The notes: generated from the sequence alone by a model not told the origin. A stretch of 64,000 bases of DNA from Prevotella sp. (GCA_017645645.1 JAGCOB010000019.1:33736-97735), one strand, 5' to 3'; counted from the first letter of the stretch, positions 9,513 through 18,236 are shown. Program-made: numbers and translations.

Positions 9513-10442
9513 TCAGAACCGCAAGCGCACGACTAAGGGCAAATGATCGCTGAAGCCTTTCTGGTAGCGCATCCCGTTATAGCTACGGAGGGGTTTGACT
9601 CCTCCGTATTTCTTGTCTTCCTCCAATAAGAAAGGTAAGTCATTGATGTATGCTTGCTCAACATGGTCGAGCAACACGGGACTGACGAAAACATGGTCGA
9701 TGCTCTGCCATACACCTTGATAGCGGTAGGTGCCTTTCGCCCCGTGCGTCCCTGTGGCGGTATCCGTGACATTCACCATAGCATGCGCCATGAGACTCGC
9801 CAGCACAGGACTGTCCGCGCCGTCGTTGAAGTCACCGGCCATCAAGACCTTCGCCATGGGCGACTCTTGACGGATGGAGTCGATTGCCTGTACCAGTCGG
9901 TCGATGACTAACTGGCGATTGGGGCGTGTCGTCTTCTCACCCCCATAGCGACTGGGGGCATGGACGACAAAGACATGCAGGGTATCGTTGTATAGGGTTT
10001 CGCCTTTTACGTAAAGGATGTCACGGGTAGGACGCATCCCCTCCAATGGTGTGATGCGGAACATCTCATAACAGAGCGGACGGAACGTAAAAGGCTGATA
10101 GAGCAAGGCGACATCAATGCCTCGTTCGTCGGGCGACTCCGTCATCAGGTACTGATAGCCAGCATTCCGTAACAACGAACGACGTGTCAGGTCAAAAAGA
10201 CACGAGTCATTCTCCACCTCGACCAAGGCAACGAGATCGGGTATTCCATCTTCCTGACAGGAGAGAATAGTCTGTCCGATACGATTCACTTTTTGCCAAT
10301 AGCGTGACGGAGTCCAATGACGCACTGAAGCAGGAGTCCATTCGGAATCCTGCTTCAGACTATCGTGTTTGCAGTCGAATAGATTCTCGCAGTTGAGTTC
10401 CACCAATGTCAGGAAACCCGACAGGAAAAGACTGAGAATCAT
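9513..10442 (-). CDS. Endonuclease/exonuclease/phosphatase family protein
   Basis: The 309-residue protein has the EEP (DNase I-like) fold markers in order: LVELNCENLFD near the N-terminus, the metal ligand Glu in LVALVEVEN, HAPSRYGG followed by R in TRPNRQ, the catalytic GDFND, and the C-terminal SDHLPLVV. The metal-dependent phosphodiester or phosphomonoester substrate is not predictable. The N-terminus (MILSLFLSGFLTL) is hydrophobic and may be a signal or anchor, so a periplasmic site is likely. Its ATG overlaps the stop of the upstream POT transporter by four bases (ATGA), so translation is probably coupled. It converges on the secreted protein ending at 9489; no clear hairpin lies in the 23 bases between. 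Confidence 0.9.
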   Translation of the reverse strand: MILSLFLSGFLTLVELNCENLFDCKHDSLKQDSEWTPASVRHWTPSRYWQKVNRIGQTILSCQEDGIPDLVALVEVENDSCLFDLTRRSLLRNAGYQYLMTESPDERGIDVALLYQPFTFRPLCYEMFRITPLEGMRPTRDILYVKGETLYNDTLHVFVVHAPSRYGGEKTTRPNRQLVIDRLVQAIDSIRQESPMAKVLMAGDFNDGADSPVLASLMAHAMVNVTDTATGTHGAKGTYRYQGVWQSIDHVFVSPVLLDHVEQAYINDLPFLLEEDKKYGGVKPLRSYNGMRYQKGFSDHLPLVVRLRF

Positions 10443-11998
10443 TTCGTCACTCTCTCAAGCCACTTCACCATGCCAAACATCACACCCATGGAGATGATGC
10501 AGACGGCAAAGAAGACAGCCCAGCACTCCCAGATAGACCATTTGTTGTACATCAGCGGACCTATCCACAGCAAACCGTTACCCACAGCCGTAGCACCAAG
10601 CCACAATCCCTGGCAAAGACCCTGCAGGTTCTTAGGGGCTACCTTCGATACGAAAGAGAGACCCAGCGGTGAGATGAACAGTTCGGCAACCGTCATAAAG
10701 AAATAGTAAACGATGAGTACCCATGCCCCCGACTTCATGCCATCGGCAATATTGGTATCAAGAGCCGTAAACACCTCGGCTGAGGGATAGGACTGCACAT
10801 AGCAGAACAGGGTCATGAAGAGGTAGGCGATACCTGCGATACCCATACCATAGGCTATCTTCCGTGGTGTGGAGATGGCACGACCGGCGCGTTCCAACCT
10901 CGTAAAGAGCCACATGACAATCGGTGTAAGGACGATGACGAAGAAGGGATTGACAGCCTGCCATATCTCGGGCGGGAAGACGGAGGTATTAACGAAGTCA
11001 CGTGCAAAGAGCGACATCGAAGTACCATTCTGATGGAACGACCACCAGAAGAACACGGCAATGCCGAGGACGGCAAACAGGGCATACATACGCTGTTTGA
11101 TTTCCGAAGCCATCGCCTTCTTCTCCTCGGCAGTATAGTTCTCGGACACCACTGTCTCTTTCTTACCCGGTGTGGGGAACAAACCCCGTGAGAAGAGGAA
11201 GATCACCAGTGAGATGAGCATAGCCACCACAGAGGCAATGAACGAATAGTGGATACCCGTATTGAAAATATCAAGGTACTGGGTGCAGAAGGCACCGAGA
11301 TCAGCAGCAGAGCCGCCCACCTTCGTCACCAGCTCGTTCAGGTTCTGCAAGGCATCTGCCGACATGGCTGCACCCTCGTCAAGATACTTATGGCAGAGAG
11401 CTGGCAGCGAGGCATCGTAGGTCAGACCGTTAACTTTCAGCCACCAGCCACGTAACAGCGGAGCCACGAAGGGAGCTATCAGTCCACCGATGTTGATGAA
11501 CACATAGAAGATCTGGAAACCAGAGTCACGCTTGCTCTTGGCTATGCGCAATTCCTCCTCACCCTTCTTCGCAGCCTCAGCCTCGAAATTGTCGTACATC
11601 TGCCCCACGATGGCCTGCAAATTTCCCTTGAACAAGCCATTACCGAAAGCAATGAGGAACAAGGCAAGACAGGTCAATGGCAACAGCCATGAGATATTAC
11701 CTGCCGTGGCAAGGATAGGTACCGATAGGATGACATAGCCCAATGCCATGATAATAAGACCCGTCATGATGGTACCCTTGTAGTTTTGTGAACGGTCGGC
11801 AATAATACCACCTACCAAACTCAGCACATAAATGCCTGCATAGAAACAGGAATAGATTACACCACTGGTTTCGTCGGACAGTCCGAATTTAGAACAGAGG
11901 AACAACACCAGCACAGCATTCATGATGTAGTAGCCGAAACGCTCGCCCATGTTGCTCAGAGCGGCCTGCAGCAGCCCTTTTGGATGATTTTTAAACAT
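10439..11998 (-). CDS. POT/PTR-type peptide transporter (MFS)
   Basis: The 519-residue protein is a twelve-to-fourteen-helix carrier of the proton-dependent oligopeptide transporter group. The N-terminus shows the family signature around NMGERFGYY, and the second signature-like region follows in YSCFYAGIYVLSLVGGIIADR and FGNGLFKGNLQ. The classical helix-1 motif is ExxERFxYY. Here the first Glu position is Asn (N-M-G-E-R-F), so one of the residues tied to proton coupling is missing. A long insert of about 60 residues after LLRGWWLKVNG contains no helix and is probably extracytoplasmic. It shares a four-base ATGA junction with the downstream EEP gene. Uptake of di- or tripeptides is inferred from family only. 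Confidence 0.88.
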   Translation of the reverse strand: MFKNHPKGLLQAALSNMGERFGYYIMNAVLVLFLCSKFGLSDETSGVIYSCFYAGIYVLSLVGGIIADRSQNYKGTIMTGLIIMALGYVILSVPILATAGNISWLLPLTCLALFLIAFGNGLFKGNLQAIVGQMYDNFEAEAAKKGEEELRIAKSKRDSGFQIFYVFINIGGLIAPFVAPLLRGWWLKVNGLTYDASLPALCHKYLDEGAAMSADALQNLNELVTKVGGSAADLGAFCTQYLDIFNTGIHYSFIASVVAMLISLVIFLFSRGLFPTPGKKETVVSENYTAEEKKAMASEIKQRMYALFAVLGIAVFFWWSFHQNGTSMSLFARDFVNTSVFPPEIWQAVNPFFVIVLTPIVMWLFTRLERAGRAISTPRKIAYGMGIAGIAYLFMTLFCYVQSYPSAEVFTALDTNIADGMKSGAWVLIVYYFFMTVAELFISPLGLSFVSKVAPKNLQGLCQGLWLGATAVGNGLLWIGPLMYNKWSIWECWAVFFAVCIISMGVMFGMVKWLERVTK

Positions 11999-12001
11999 AA
12001 C

Positions 12002-12760
12002 TTATTTTATTTTATCGTTTTTAGTCTTGATAATATCGAAGAGATATGTCGCCTTAATAACAATCTGTCCGAAATTGGACTTACCAAAATAGTCGCTCTT
12101 CGAATTGCCGTATATATTCCCCAATCCATAGTAGTAACGTCCCTCCAACAGAAAATGCCCTACCTTAGGCATAGAGAATTCGATACCAGCACCACCAGCA
12201 ATTCCATAGTCGAACTTCTTTTCCACAGGCATTGTCTCCTGTGCCACAATATTGGAACTGCGCGGCTCTGTCGGTTCAATTCCCGGTACTATATTAGTAC
12301 TTGTCGACTCACTCAGGAAAAAACCGATCTGTGGACCGATCTGAAAGAAGCCTTGTAGTCCCTTCCGCTCCCTGCCCCATCCCAGACGGGCAAACAACGG
12401 TATCTGTATATACGTCATCTTACGCTCATAATGCAATGCATTCTCCGGGTCATCCGCATAATACAAAGGCTGGTTCTGAAAACCCTCTATCTTCTCCTTC
12501 CAACCCGTTTGCGCAATATTCACCTCTGCGACAATGGCACAGATACTTTTGAAGTATTTCTCACAGGTATAACGGAAGGTTACACCTGCCGTCATACCAC
12601 CTAGCATCGTCTGCGGTACAGTAGGAGTAAAGCCGACATTACTCAGCATATATCCCCCATTCACACCGATGGCAAAATCAGTACGGTACTCACCCACCTG
12701 AGCAACTGTCGTCACAATGAAAAAATGGAAAAATGAAAAAATGAAAAAAATACGCTTCAT
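12002..12760 (-). CDS. Outer membrane beta-barrel protein (PorT-like)
   Basis: The 252-residue protein has a signal peptide (MKRIFFIFSFFHFFIVTTVAQ) and then alternating hydrophobic strands with Gly and aromatic residues typical of the OMP_b-brl_2/PorT group: DFAIGVNGGYMLS, TAGVTFRYTC, MTYIQIPLFARLGWG, FFQIGPQIGFFLS and GIAGGAGIEFSM. It lies between a LysM fusion protein and the POT transporter, all on the minus strand. PorT itself helps the type IX secretion system, but this sequence cannot be told from the many generic Bacteroidetes barrels. The hydrophobic core of its signal peptide is built from an 8-base tandem word repeat. Confidence 0.82.
   Translation of the reverse strand: MKRIFFIFSFFHFFIVTTVAQVGEYRTDFAIGVNGGYMLSNVGFTPTVPQTMLGGMTAGVTFRYTCEKYFKSICAIVAEVNIAQTGWKEKIEGFQNQPLYYADDPENALHYERKMTYIQIPLFARLGWGRERKGLQGFFQIGPQIGFFLSESTSTNIVPGIEPTEPRSSNIVAQETMPVEKKFDYGIAGGAGIEFSMPKVGHFLLEGRYYYGLGNIYGNSKSDYFGKSNFGQIVIKATYLFDIIKTKNDKIK
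12716..12747 (-). repeat. Four tandem 8-base words encoding a signal-peptide core
   Basis: On the plus strand the words are AATGAAAA, AATGGAAA, AATGAAAA, AATGAAAA. Read on the minus strand they encode residues 5-15 of the beta-barrel precursor (FFIFSFFHFFI). The period is 8 rather than 7, but the pattern of degenerate tandem words inside a signal peptide is the same as at 8409-8429. Confidence 0.7.
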
Positions 12761-12780
12761 AATTATTGCATTCTTACATT

Positions 12781-14172
12781 TTAAAATGTGATAGTTTCAG
12801 TACGACGCTCTGGCTGGTAATGAACAAAGACCACGCTACGGTTCTGCAGTCCGCCGTTCCCTATCCGCTCAAAATGAAGAGGAGTCTGAATAGGTGTATA
12901 TCCTACCATCCCAGAGCCTCCCGTGAAGTCCTTTCCATACATATGAAGTCCCTTCAACAGGAAATACGCATGATCGAAGCCCGTGATGGCAAACCTCGGC
13001 AGGGCATTCATCATATCGGTATGGAAGTTCCATCGGTATTTCGTCTGGATACGAATGGTACGGGGCGATGCCAAGTCTGTATGGAACGTGGCAGGAATAT
13101 AAGTATCGAACTTATAAAAATTCTCTAACTGATGACGGGTATAAAGCATCCACTCCGTATAGCCGAAGACACTGATCTGCAGTTCGGGATGGTTCAGGCG
13201 CAGTCCGTTGAGCTTTGCCATCGCCGCCGTGAGTTCCTTGGAACGGGCGGTATTCAGTATCACCATATTCCGTTTGGTGGTACTGAACGACTTAAAGAAA
13301 GCCGACTCACTGGAATTGAGATTCGTAATCTTATAGTCAATACCCTTTGCCTCCAGACGGCGACGCAAACCGAAAGTGAAAATACCTTTCTGACTAGTGG
13401 TGTCGTTACAGTCGATAAACACGGGATGTGTATCACTAAAACGCTCCATAAAGTGATTGATAAAGGCATCGTTCTGTTCAGTCTGTGACTGATATACCTG
13501 GAGAATATTACGGTTGACCAGTGTCTCATGAGTATTGATAGAGAACGGGATGAACACACGGATGTCATTTGCCAGGGCGAAATCACTCAGCGGTTTCACC
13601 ATCTTGGAATAAAGCGGACCGATAATCACGTCACATTCAGCGGCCTGTGGGTCTTCCAAGAAGGTACGGATATCAGAATCCTCCGCCACGTTCCACGCAC
13701 GGATATCCGTAGAGATACCGTTGTCACGCAGACTATCACATGCCATCAGGACACCACGATAATACTCCAGCATACGCTTGCCATCACCATTGACCTTATG
13801 CAAGGGGAGCATGATTCCCACACGGATGACACGCTGACGGATATCCACTTCTTCCTTAGATTTTGCAGGAACCTGCATCTGTGCCGTAGAAGGACTGGCA
13901 GGTGCCGCCTGTTCGTCTGACTGTGGCTGCTGAGACGGCCACGGAATGTTGATATAGTCACCTTTCTTCAACTCATAGCCCGGTGTGTTCATTTCCGGAT
14001 TTGCAGCTATCAGCTCCTGGATAGTAATACCATACATCCGGGAGATGCCAAAAATGGTTTCTTTGCGTTTCACCTTATGCTGCTCACGGAACTGAGGACG
14101 TTGGGCTAAGGCTGTCTCTGCGGCAAATACCATTACAATCAATAGTAATACATATCTGAATAATCGCTCCAT
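12781..14172 (-). CDS. LysM domain fused to a periplasmic-binding-protein fold
   Basis: From the ATG at 14172 this is a 463-residue precursor with a clean signal peptide (MERLFRYVLLLIVMVFAAETALA). A LysM domain follows at about residues 29-77 (HKVKRKETIFGISRMYGIT, then LIAANPEMNT and LKKGDYINIPW). After a Pro/Ala/Gln linker comes a region of about 330 residues starting RVIRVGIMLPL that resembles the branched-chain amino-acid type binding fold (MLEYYRGVLMACDSLRDNG, CDVIIGPLYSKMVKPLSDFA). LysM should tether it to peptidoglycan. No ABC permease is near, so a sensing or cell-wall role is as likely as transport, similar in layout to LpoA-like regulators. An ATG at 14190 would add six residues and weaken the signal peptide. 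Confidence 0.8.
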   Translation of the reverse strand: MERLFRYVLLLIVMVFAAETALAQRPQFREQHKVKRKETIFGISRMYGITIQELIAANPEMNTPGYELKKGDYINIPWPSQQPQSDEQAAPASPSTAQMQVPAKSKEEVDIRQRVIRVGIMLPLHKVNGDGKRMLEYYRGVLMACDSLRDNGISTDIRAWNVAEDSDIRTFLEDPQAAECDVIIGPLYSKMVKPLSDFALANDIRVFIPFSINTHETLVNRNILQVYQSQTEQNDAFINHFMERFSDTHPVFIDCNDTTSQKGIFTFGLRRRLEAKGIDYKITNLNSSESAFFKSFSTTKRNMVILNTARSKELTAAMAKLNGLRLNHPELQISVFGYTEWMLYTRHQLENFYKFDTYIPATFHTDLASPRTIRIQTKYRWNFHTDMMNALPRFAITGFDHAYFLLKGLHMYGKDFTGGSGMVGYTPIQTPLHFERIGNGGLQNRSVVFVHYQPERRTETITF

Positions 14173-14198
14173 AATGCATTTTTTAGTCATTTCGCGTA

Positions 14199-14206
14199 CA
14201 AAATTA
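14199..14206 (-). promoter_or_regulatory. -7 element TAATTTTG for the LysM fusion gene
   Basis: The minus strand reads TAATTTTG, a TAnnTTTG match ending 26 bases before the ATG at 14172. It faces away from the element at 14240. Confidence 0.6.
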
Positions 14207-14239
14207 CAAAAAATCGAGGGCAGAACAAAAGAAAATTCG

Positions 14240-14247
14240 TAATTTTG
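14240..14247 (+). promoter_or_regulatory. -7 element TAATTTTG for the CHU_C/uvrA unit
   Basis: TAATTTTG followed by CA, ending 24 bases before the ATG at 14272, fits TAnnTTTG. With no later promoter visible, it probably also serves uvrA. Confidence 0.65.
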
Positions 14248-14271
14248 CAGAAATAATTACGTTTTACGTAT

Positions 14272-14721
14272 ATGAAAGCATTCTTATATATATTCCTACT
14301 GTTGTTTGCCATCATAGCAATACCTACAGCGTCGTTTGCCGACAGAGAGGACGATGACGAAATTACAGACTCTACCACCGATTCTACTGAACTGCAACCT
14401 AGTCATCTGGAGATGCCTAATGCCTTCTCACCGAATGGCGACGGCATCAATGATAAATACCAGGCAAAATCAAACTATCAGAATATCACAGAGTTCAAGG
14501 CGATGATATTCAACCGTTGGGGACAATGCCTCTACACTTGGACGGACTGGACGGACATCGAAAAAGGCTGGGACGGAACCTATCATGGTAAACCCGTCAA
14601 GGATGGTGTCTATTTTGTCAGAGCGAGGGCAAAAGGCGGTGACGGCAAGCAGTATGACATCAGAAGGGATGTCAACCTACTGCGTAAGTATAACACGGTA
14701 GCTGGCGACAATGAGCAGTGA
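14272..14721 (+). CDS. Stand-alone CHU_C (gliding-associated C-terminal) domain protein
   Basis: The 149-residue protein has a signal peptide (MKAFLYIFLLLFAIIAIPTASFA), an acidic linker (DREDDDEITDSTTDSTE) and a single domain of about 90 residues. That domain reads as CHU_C/gliding motility-associated: MPNAFSPNGDGINDKY, FKAMIFNRWGQCLYTW, GWDGTYHGKPVKDGVYFV. This domain normally caps very large surface proteins and acts as a type IX secretion signal; here almost nothing precedes it. The 3' end overlaps the uvrA start by 11 bases, so expression is probably linked to uvrA. Whether it is itself secreted by type IX or has another role cannot be told. Confidence 0.85.
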   Translation: MKAFLYIFLLLFAIIAIPTASFADREDDDEITDSTTDSTELQPSHLEMPNAFSPNGDGINDKYQAKSNYQNITEFKAMIFNRWGQCLYTWTDWTDIEKGWDGTYHGKPVKDGVYFVRARAKGGDGKQYDIRRDVNLLRKYNTVAGDNEQ

Positions 14722-17539
14722 CCAGAAAATCAATGTCTGGGGGGCGAGGGTCCATAACCTGAAGAATGTGGACGTGGAGATTCCCCGTCAGTCGTTAACC
14801 GTTATCACAGGACTGAGTGGTAGCGGGAAGTCATCTCTTGCTTTCGATACCATCTTCGCTGAGGGACAGCGCCGTTATATCGAGACGTTCTCAGCATACG
14901 CCCGTAACTTCCTCGGGGGCATGGAGCGTCCTGACGTAGACAAGATCACAGGACTTTCACCCGTCATCAGCATCGAACAGAAGACTACCAATAAGAATCC
15001 ACGTTCCACAGTAGGTACGACTACGGAGGTCTACGACTACATGCGTTTGCTCTTTGCCCGTGCCGGCAAGGCATATAGTTATATGACGGGTGAGCCAATG
15101 GTGAAATACACAGAAGAGAAAGTCATCGACATGATTCTTCATGACTATGCAGGAAAGAAAATCCTTATACTCGCTCCTGTAGTACGCAGTCGTAAGGGTC
15201 ATTACCGTGAACTCTTCGAGAGTATGCGTCGCAAGGGCTATCTGCATGTCAGGGTGGACGGTGAGGTTCAAGAGATAACCAGAGGCATGAAGGTCGACCG
15301 CTATAAAAACCATGATATTGAGGTGGTAATTGATCGACTGAAGGTTCCTGCAGAACCAGAACCTACGGAAAACCGTTTGAAGAAGAGTGTCCAAATCGCG
15401 ATGAAACAAGGAGAAGGACTCCTGATGATTATGGACTATGAGACTGGAGCCGTCAAGCATTTCTCCCGTCGGTTGATGTGTCCTACCACGGGTATTTCCT
15501 ATAGTGATCCTGCTCCAAATACTTTCTCCTTCAACTCCCCTCAAGGTGCCTGTCCGCGTTGTAAAGGCTTGGGGTATATCAATGAGATTGATCTGACGAA
15601 GGTCATTCCCAACCGTAAGCAGAGTATCCATGATGGAGCCATCGTTCCGTTAGGGAAATACAAGAATCAGATGATATTCTGGCAGATAGATGCTATCCTG
15701 AAGAAGTATGAATGCGATATCAAAACACGAGTGGACGAGATTCCCGAGGAGGCACTAAATGAGATTCTGTATGGCTCTTTGGAGAACGTGCGCATAGACA
15801 AAGAACTCGTACACACCTCGAGTGACTATTTCGTGAACTTCGACGGTATTGTCAAATACCTGCGCAATGTCATGGAAAATGACGAGAGCAGCAGTGGACA
15901 GAAATGGGCAGATCAGTTCCTGGCAGAATGCGAATGCCTGGAATGTCACGGACAACGACTACATCGTGAGGCACTATCGTATAAGATCTGGGACAAAAAC
16001 ATCTCCGAACTAGCAAATATGGACCTCTCCGAATTACGAATGTGGCTAGATGAAGTGGAACAGCACATGGACCACCAACAACAGCAGATAGCTGCAGAAA
16101 TTCTGAAGGAGATACGTACCCGACTGGACTTCCTATTGGAGGTCGGACTCGACTACCTCGCCCTTAACCGCCAGTCAGCATCCTTGTCGGGTGGCGAGAG
16201 TCAGCGCATCCGACTGGCGACACAGATCGGTTCCCAACTCGTCAACGTGTTGTACATCCTCGACGAGCCGAGTATCGGACTGCATCAGCGTGACAACGAC
16301 CGTCTGATACGCTCGCTGAAGGAGTTGCGCGACATCGGCAACACCGTTATCGTGGTGGAGCACGACCGCGATATGATGCTGAATGCCGACTACATCGTGG
16401 ACATCGGTCCCAAGGCAGGCCGCAAAGGCGGTGAGGTCGTCTTCCAAGGCACTGTCAAGGAGATGATGAAGACGAATACGCTAACGGCGCAATACCTAAA
16501 CGGCACGCTGAACATCGAAATTCCGAAGCAGCGTCGCAAGGGCAACGGCAAGAGCCTCGTGCTGCGTGGCTGTCGCGGCAACAATCTGAAAAATGTCACG
16601 GTGGAGTTCCCCTTGGGCGAGCTCATCTTAGTGACAGGTGTCAGCGGATCGGGTAAGTCGACGCTTATTAACGAGACCCTCTACCCTATCCTCTCCAGGC
16701 ATTTCTACCGTTCCTTGCAACAGCCCATGCCCTACGACGGCATCGAGGGACTGGAATATATTGATAAGGTGGTGAATGTCGATCAAAGTCCTATCGGTCG
16801 TACACCACGCTCCAACCCTGCCACCTATACCGGTGTGTTCTCAGACATCCGCAACCTCTTCGTCCATCTGCCAGAGGCTCAGATAAGGGGATACAAACCT
16901 GGACGTTTCTCTTTCAATGTGAAGGGAGGACGCTGCGAGACCTGTGGCGGTAATGGTTACAAGACTATCGAGATGAATTTCCTGCCTGACATTCAAGTTC
17001 CTTGTGAGGAATGTCACGGTAAACGCTATAACCGAGAGACATTAGAGGTACGTTACAAGGGTAAGTCAATTGCCGATGTCCTTGACATGACCATCAACCA
17101 AGCGGTAGAGTTCTTCGAGAACGTACCCGACATCCTGCGAAAGATCAAGACCATCCAGGAAGTGGGACTCGGCTACATCAAACTCGGACAACCCTCCACA
17201 ACGCTTAGTGGCGGTGAGAGTCAGCGTGTAAAACTCGCCACTGAGCTGTCGAAGAAAGATACTGGCAAGACGGTCTATATCCTCGACGAGCCTACGACGG
17301 GACTGCACTTCGAGGATATCCGCATCCTGATGGATGTGTTACAGAAACTCGTGGATCGCGGCAATACCGTCATCGTCATCGAACATAACCTCGATGTCAT
17401 CAAACTCGCCGACCATATCATTGACATGGGACCCGAAGGCGGACGTAACGGCGGTACCATCCTCTCCACAGGTACTCCCGAGGAAGTCGCCAAGAGCAAA
17501 AAGGGCTTCACACCAACATTCCTGAAAGAAGAACTCTAG
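14711..17539 (+). CDS. uvrA: Excinuclease ABC subunit A
   Basis: The 942-residue UvrA is full length. It is the ATPase that scans DNA for lesions and loads UvrB in nucleotide excision repair. The first ATPase shows Walker A GLSGSGKSS near residues 33-41 and a signature LSGGESQRIRLA near 490. The second shows GVSGSGKST near 643, LSGGESQRVKLA and the Walker B segment YILDEPTTGLH. The C-terminal zinc module is intact (CETCGGNG and CEECHGKR). The other zinc module reads C257-P-T-T260 where E. coli UvrA has CxxC, with C281 and C284 kept, so one ligand is missing. The start ATG lies inside the CHU_C gene. Confidence 0.97.
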   Translation: MSSDQKINVWGARVHNLKNVDVEIPRQSLTVITGLSGSGKSSLAFDTIFAEGQRRYIETFSAYARNFLGGMERPDVDKITGLSPVISIEQKTTNKNPRSTVGTTTEVYDYMRLLFARAGKAYSYMTGEPMVKYTEEKVIDMILHDYAGKKILILAPVVRSRKGHYRELFESMRRKGYLHVRVDGEVQEITRGMKVDRYKNHDIEVVIDRLKVPAEPEPTENRLKKSVQIAMKQGEGLLMIMDYETGAVKHFSRRLMCPTTGISYSDPAPNTFSFNSPQGACPRCKGLGYINEIDLTKVIPNRKQSIHDGAIVPLGKYKNQMIFWQIDAILKKYECDIKTRVDEIPEEALNEILYGSLENVRIDKELVHTSSDYFVNFDGIVKYLRNVMENDESSSGQKWADQFLAECECLECHGQRLHREALSYKIWDKNISELANMDLSELRMWLDEVEQHMDHQQQQIAAEILKEIRTRLDFLLEVGLDYLALNRQSASLSGGESQRIRLATQIGSQLVNVLYILDEPSIGLHQRDNDRLIRSLKELRDIGNTVIVVEHDRDMMLNADYIVDIGPKAGRKGGEVVFQGTVKEMMKTNTLTAQYLNGTLNIEIPKQRRKGNGKSLVLRGCRGNNLKNVTVEFPLGELILVTGVSGSGKSTLINETLYPILSRHFYRSLQQPMPYDGIEGLEYIDKVVNVDQSPIGRTPRSNPATYTGVFSDIRNLFVHLPEAQIRGYKPGRFSFNVKGGRCETCGGNGYKTIEMNFLPDIQVPCEECHGKRYNRETLEVRYKGKSIADVLDMTINQAVEFFENVPDILRKIKTIQEVGLGYIKLGQPSTTLSGGESQRVKLATELSKKDTGKTVYILDEPTTGLHFEDIRILMDVLQKLVDRGNTVIVIEHNLDVIKLADHIIDMGPEGGRNGGTILSTGTPEEVAKSKKGFTPTFLKEEL

Positions 17540-17549
17540 AAAAATCTAA

Positions 17550-17586
17550 AATAAAAAGAGGAGAGCATCCGAAGACACTCCCCCCA
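17550..17586 (-). terminator. Intrinsic terminator of the small beta-barrel gene
   Basis: On the minus strand a roughly 10-base G-rich stem with G-U pairs closes a TTCG tetraloop (complement of 17570-17573) and is followed by TCTTTTTATTTT. It lies 40 bases after the stop at 17626. The plus strand lacks a T tract, so it does not clearly terminate uvrA. Confidence 0.75.
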
Positions 17587-17625
17587 GAAGGAAATTTATT
17601 TAAATATAATGCTTTTCCTTTTTAA

Positions 17626-18156
17626 TTAGAGGTTGAAATACAAACCGAAGTCAACTGCGGTGAGGTCAAGACCAAGAGCAACAGACTGTACAGACTTAGC
17701 GTTCTTAGCCTTTGCAGAAGCCCAACCGAACTCACCGATATGAGCAACAAAGCTAACCTTGTCGTTCAGGTTTACAGCAACACCTGGTTTGATATTGAGA
17801 CCAAAACCGTTAGCGCTCTCACCATCTACCTTAACGTAATTGTACTCAAAACCACCATCGGCGAAGAAACTTACCTTGTTAAGCTTAACAAAAGTGTAAC
17901 GAGCGTAAGGATTTACCGTGAACTCATGAGCCTTCTCATCAGCAATTTTAGTATAAGCATAACCAACCTTCACACCTACAGCCCATTTCTCATTCAGATT
18001 GTAACCTACCTCAGGAATGAGTCTGAAAGTGTTAGAAGTAACATCAGTGTTCTTGTCTTTAGCATAGTTGTAGCCTACAGCACCACCAACATACCACTGA
18101 GCGTTCATTGTTGTTGCCATTGCGATAGCAACGAGAGTCATCATAATCTTTTTCAT
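17626..18156 (-). CDS. Small outer membrane beta-barrel protein
   Basis: The 176-residue protein has a signal peptide (MKKIMMTLVAIAMATTMNA, cleavage before QWY). It then has about eight alternating strands such as WYVGGAVGYNYA, FRLIPEVGYNL, WAVGVKVGYAYT, VSFFADGGFEYNYV, LNIKPGVAVNL, VSFVAHIGEFGW and the closing VDFGLYFNL ending in an aromatic plus Leu. This fits an OmpA/OmpW-sized eight-stranded barrel. The leader is about 70 bases with a -7 element, and the gene has its own terminator, so it is monocistronic and possibly highly expressed. No ligand is predictable. The decayed gene at 53736-54439 encodes a similar type of protein. Confidence 0.85.
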   Translation of the reverse strand: MKKIMMTLVAIAMATTMNAQWYVGGAVGYNYAKDKNTDVTSNTFRLIPEVGYNLNEKWAVGVKVGYAYTKIADEKAHEFTVNPYARYTFVKLNKVSFFADGGFEYNYVKVDGESANGFGLNIKPGVAVNLNDKVSFVAHIGEFGWASAKAKNAKSVQSVALGLDLTAVDFGLYFNL

Positions 18157-18228
18157 AATTCTTTTTACCTTTTAAATTAATAATTATCCTTAATTCTCTC
18201 TTTTAACATTCATTTTTGAATGACGGTG

Positions 18229-18236
18229 CAAAGTTA
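18229..18236 (-). promoter_or_regulatory. -7 element TAACTTTG for the small beta-barrel gene
   Basis: The minus strand reads TAACTTTG followed by CACC. A TTTTTG stretch lies upstream but at shorter than usual spacing. The implied leader is about 65 bases. Confidence 0.65.
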
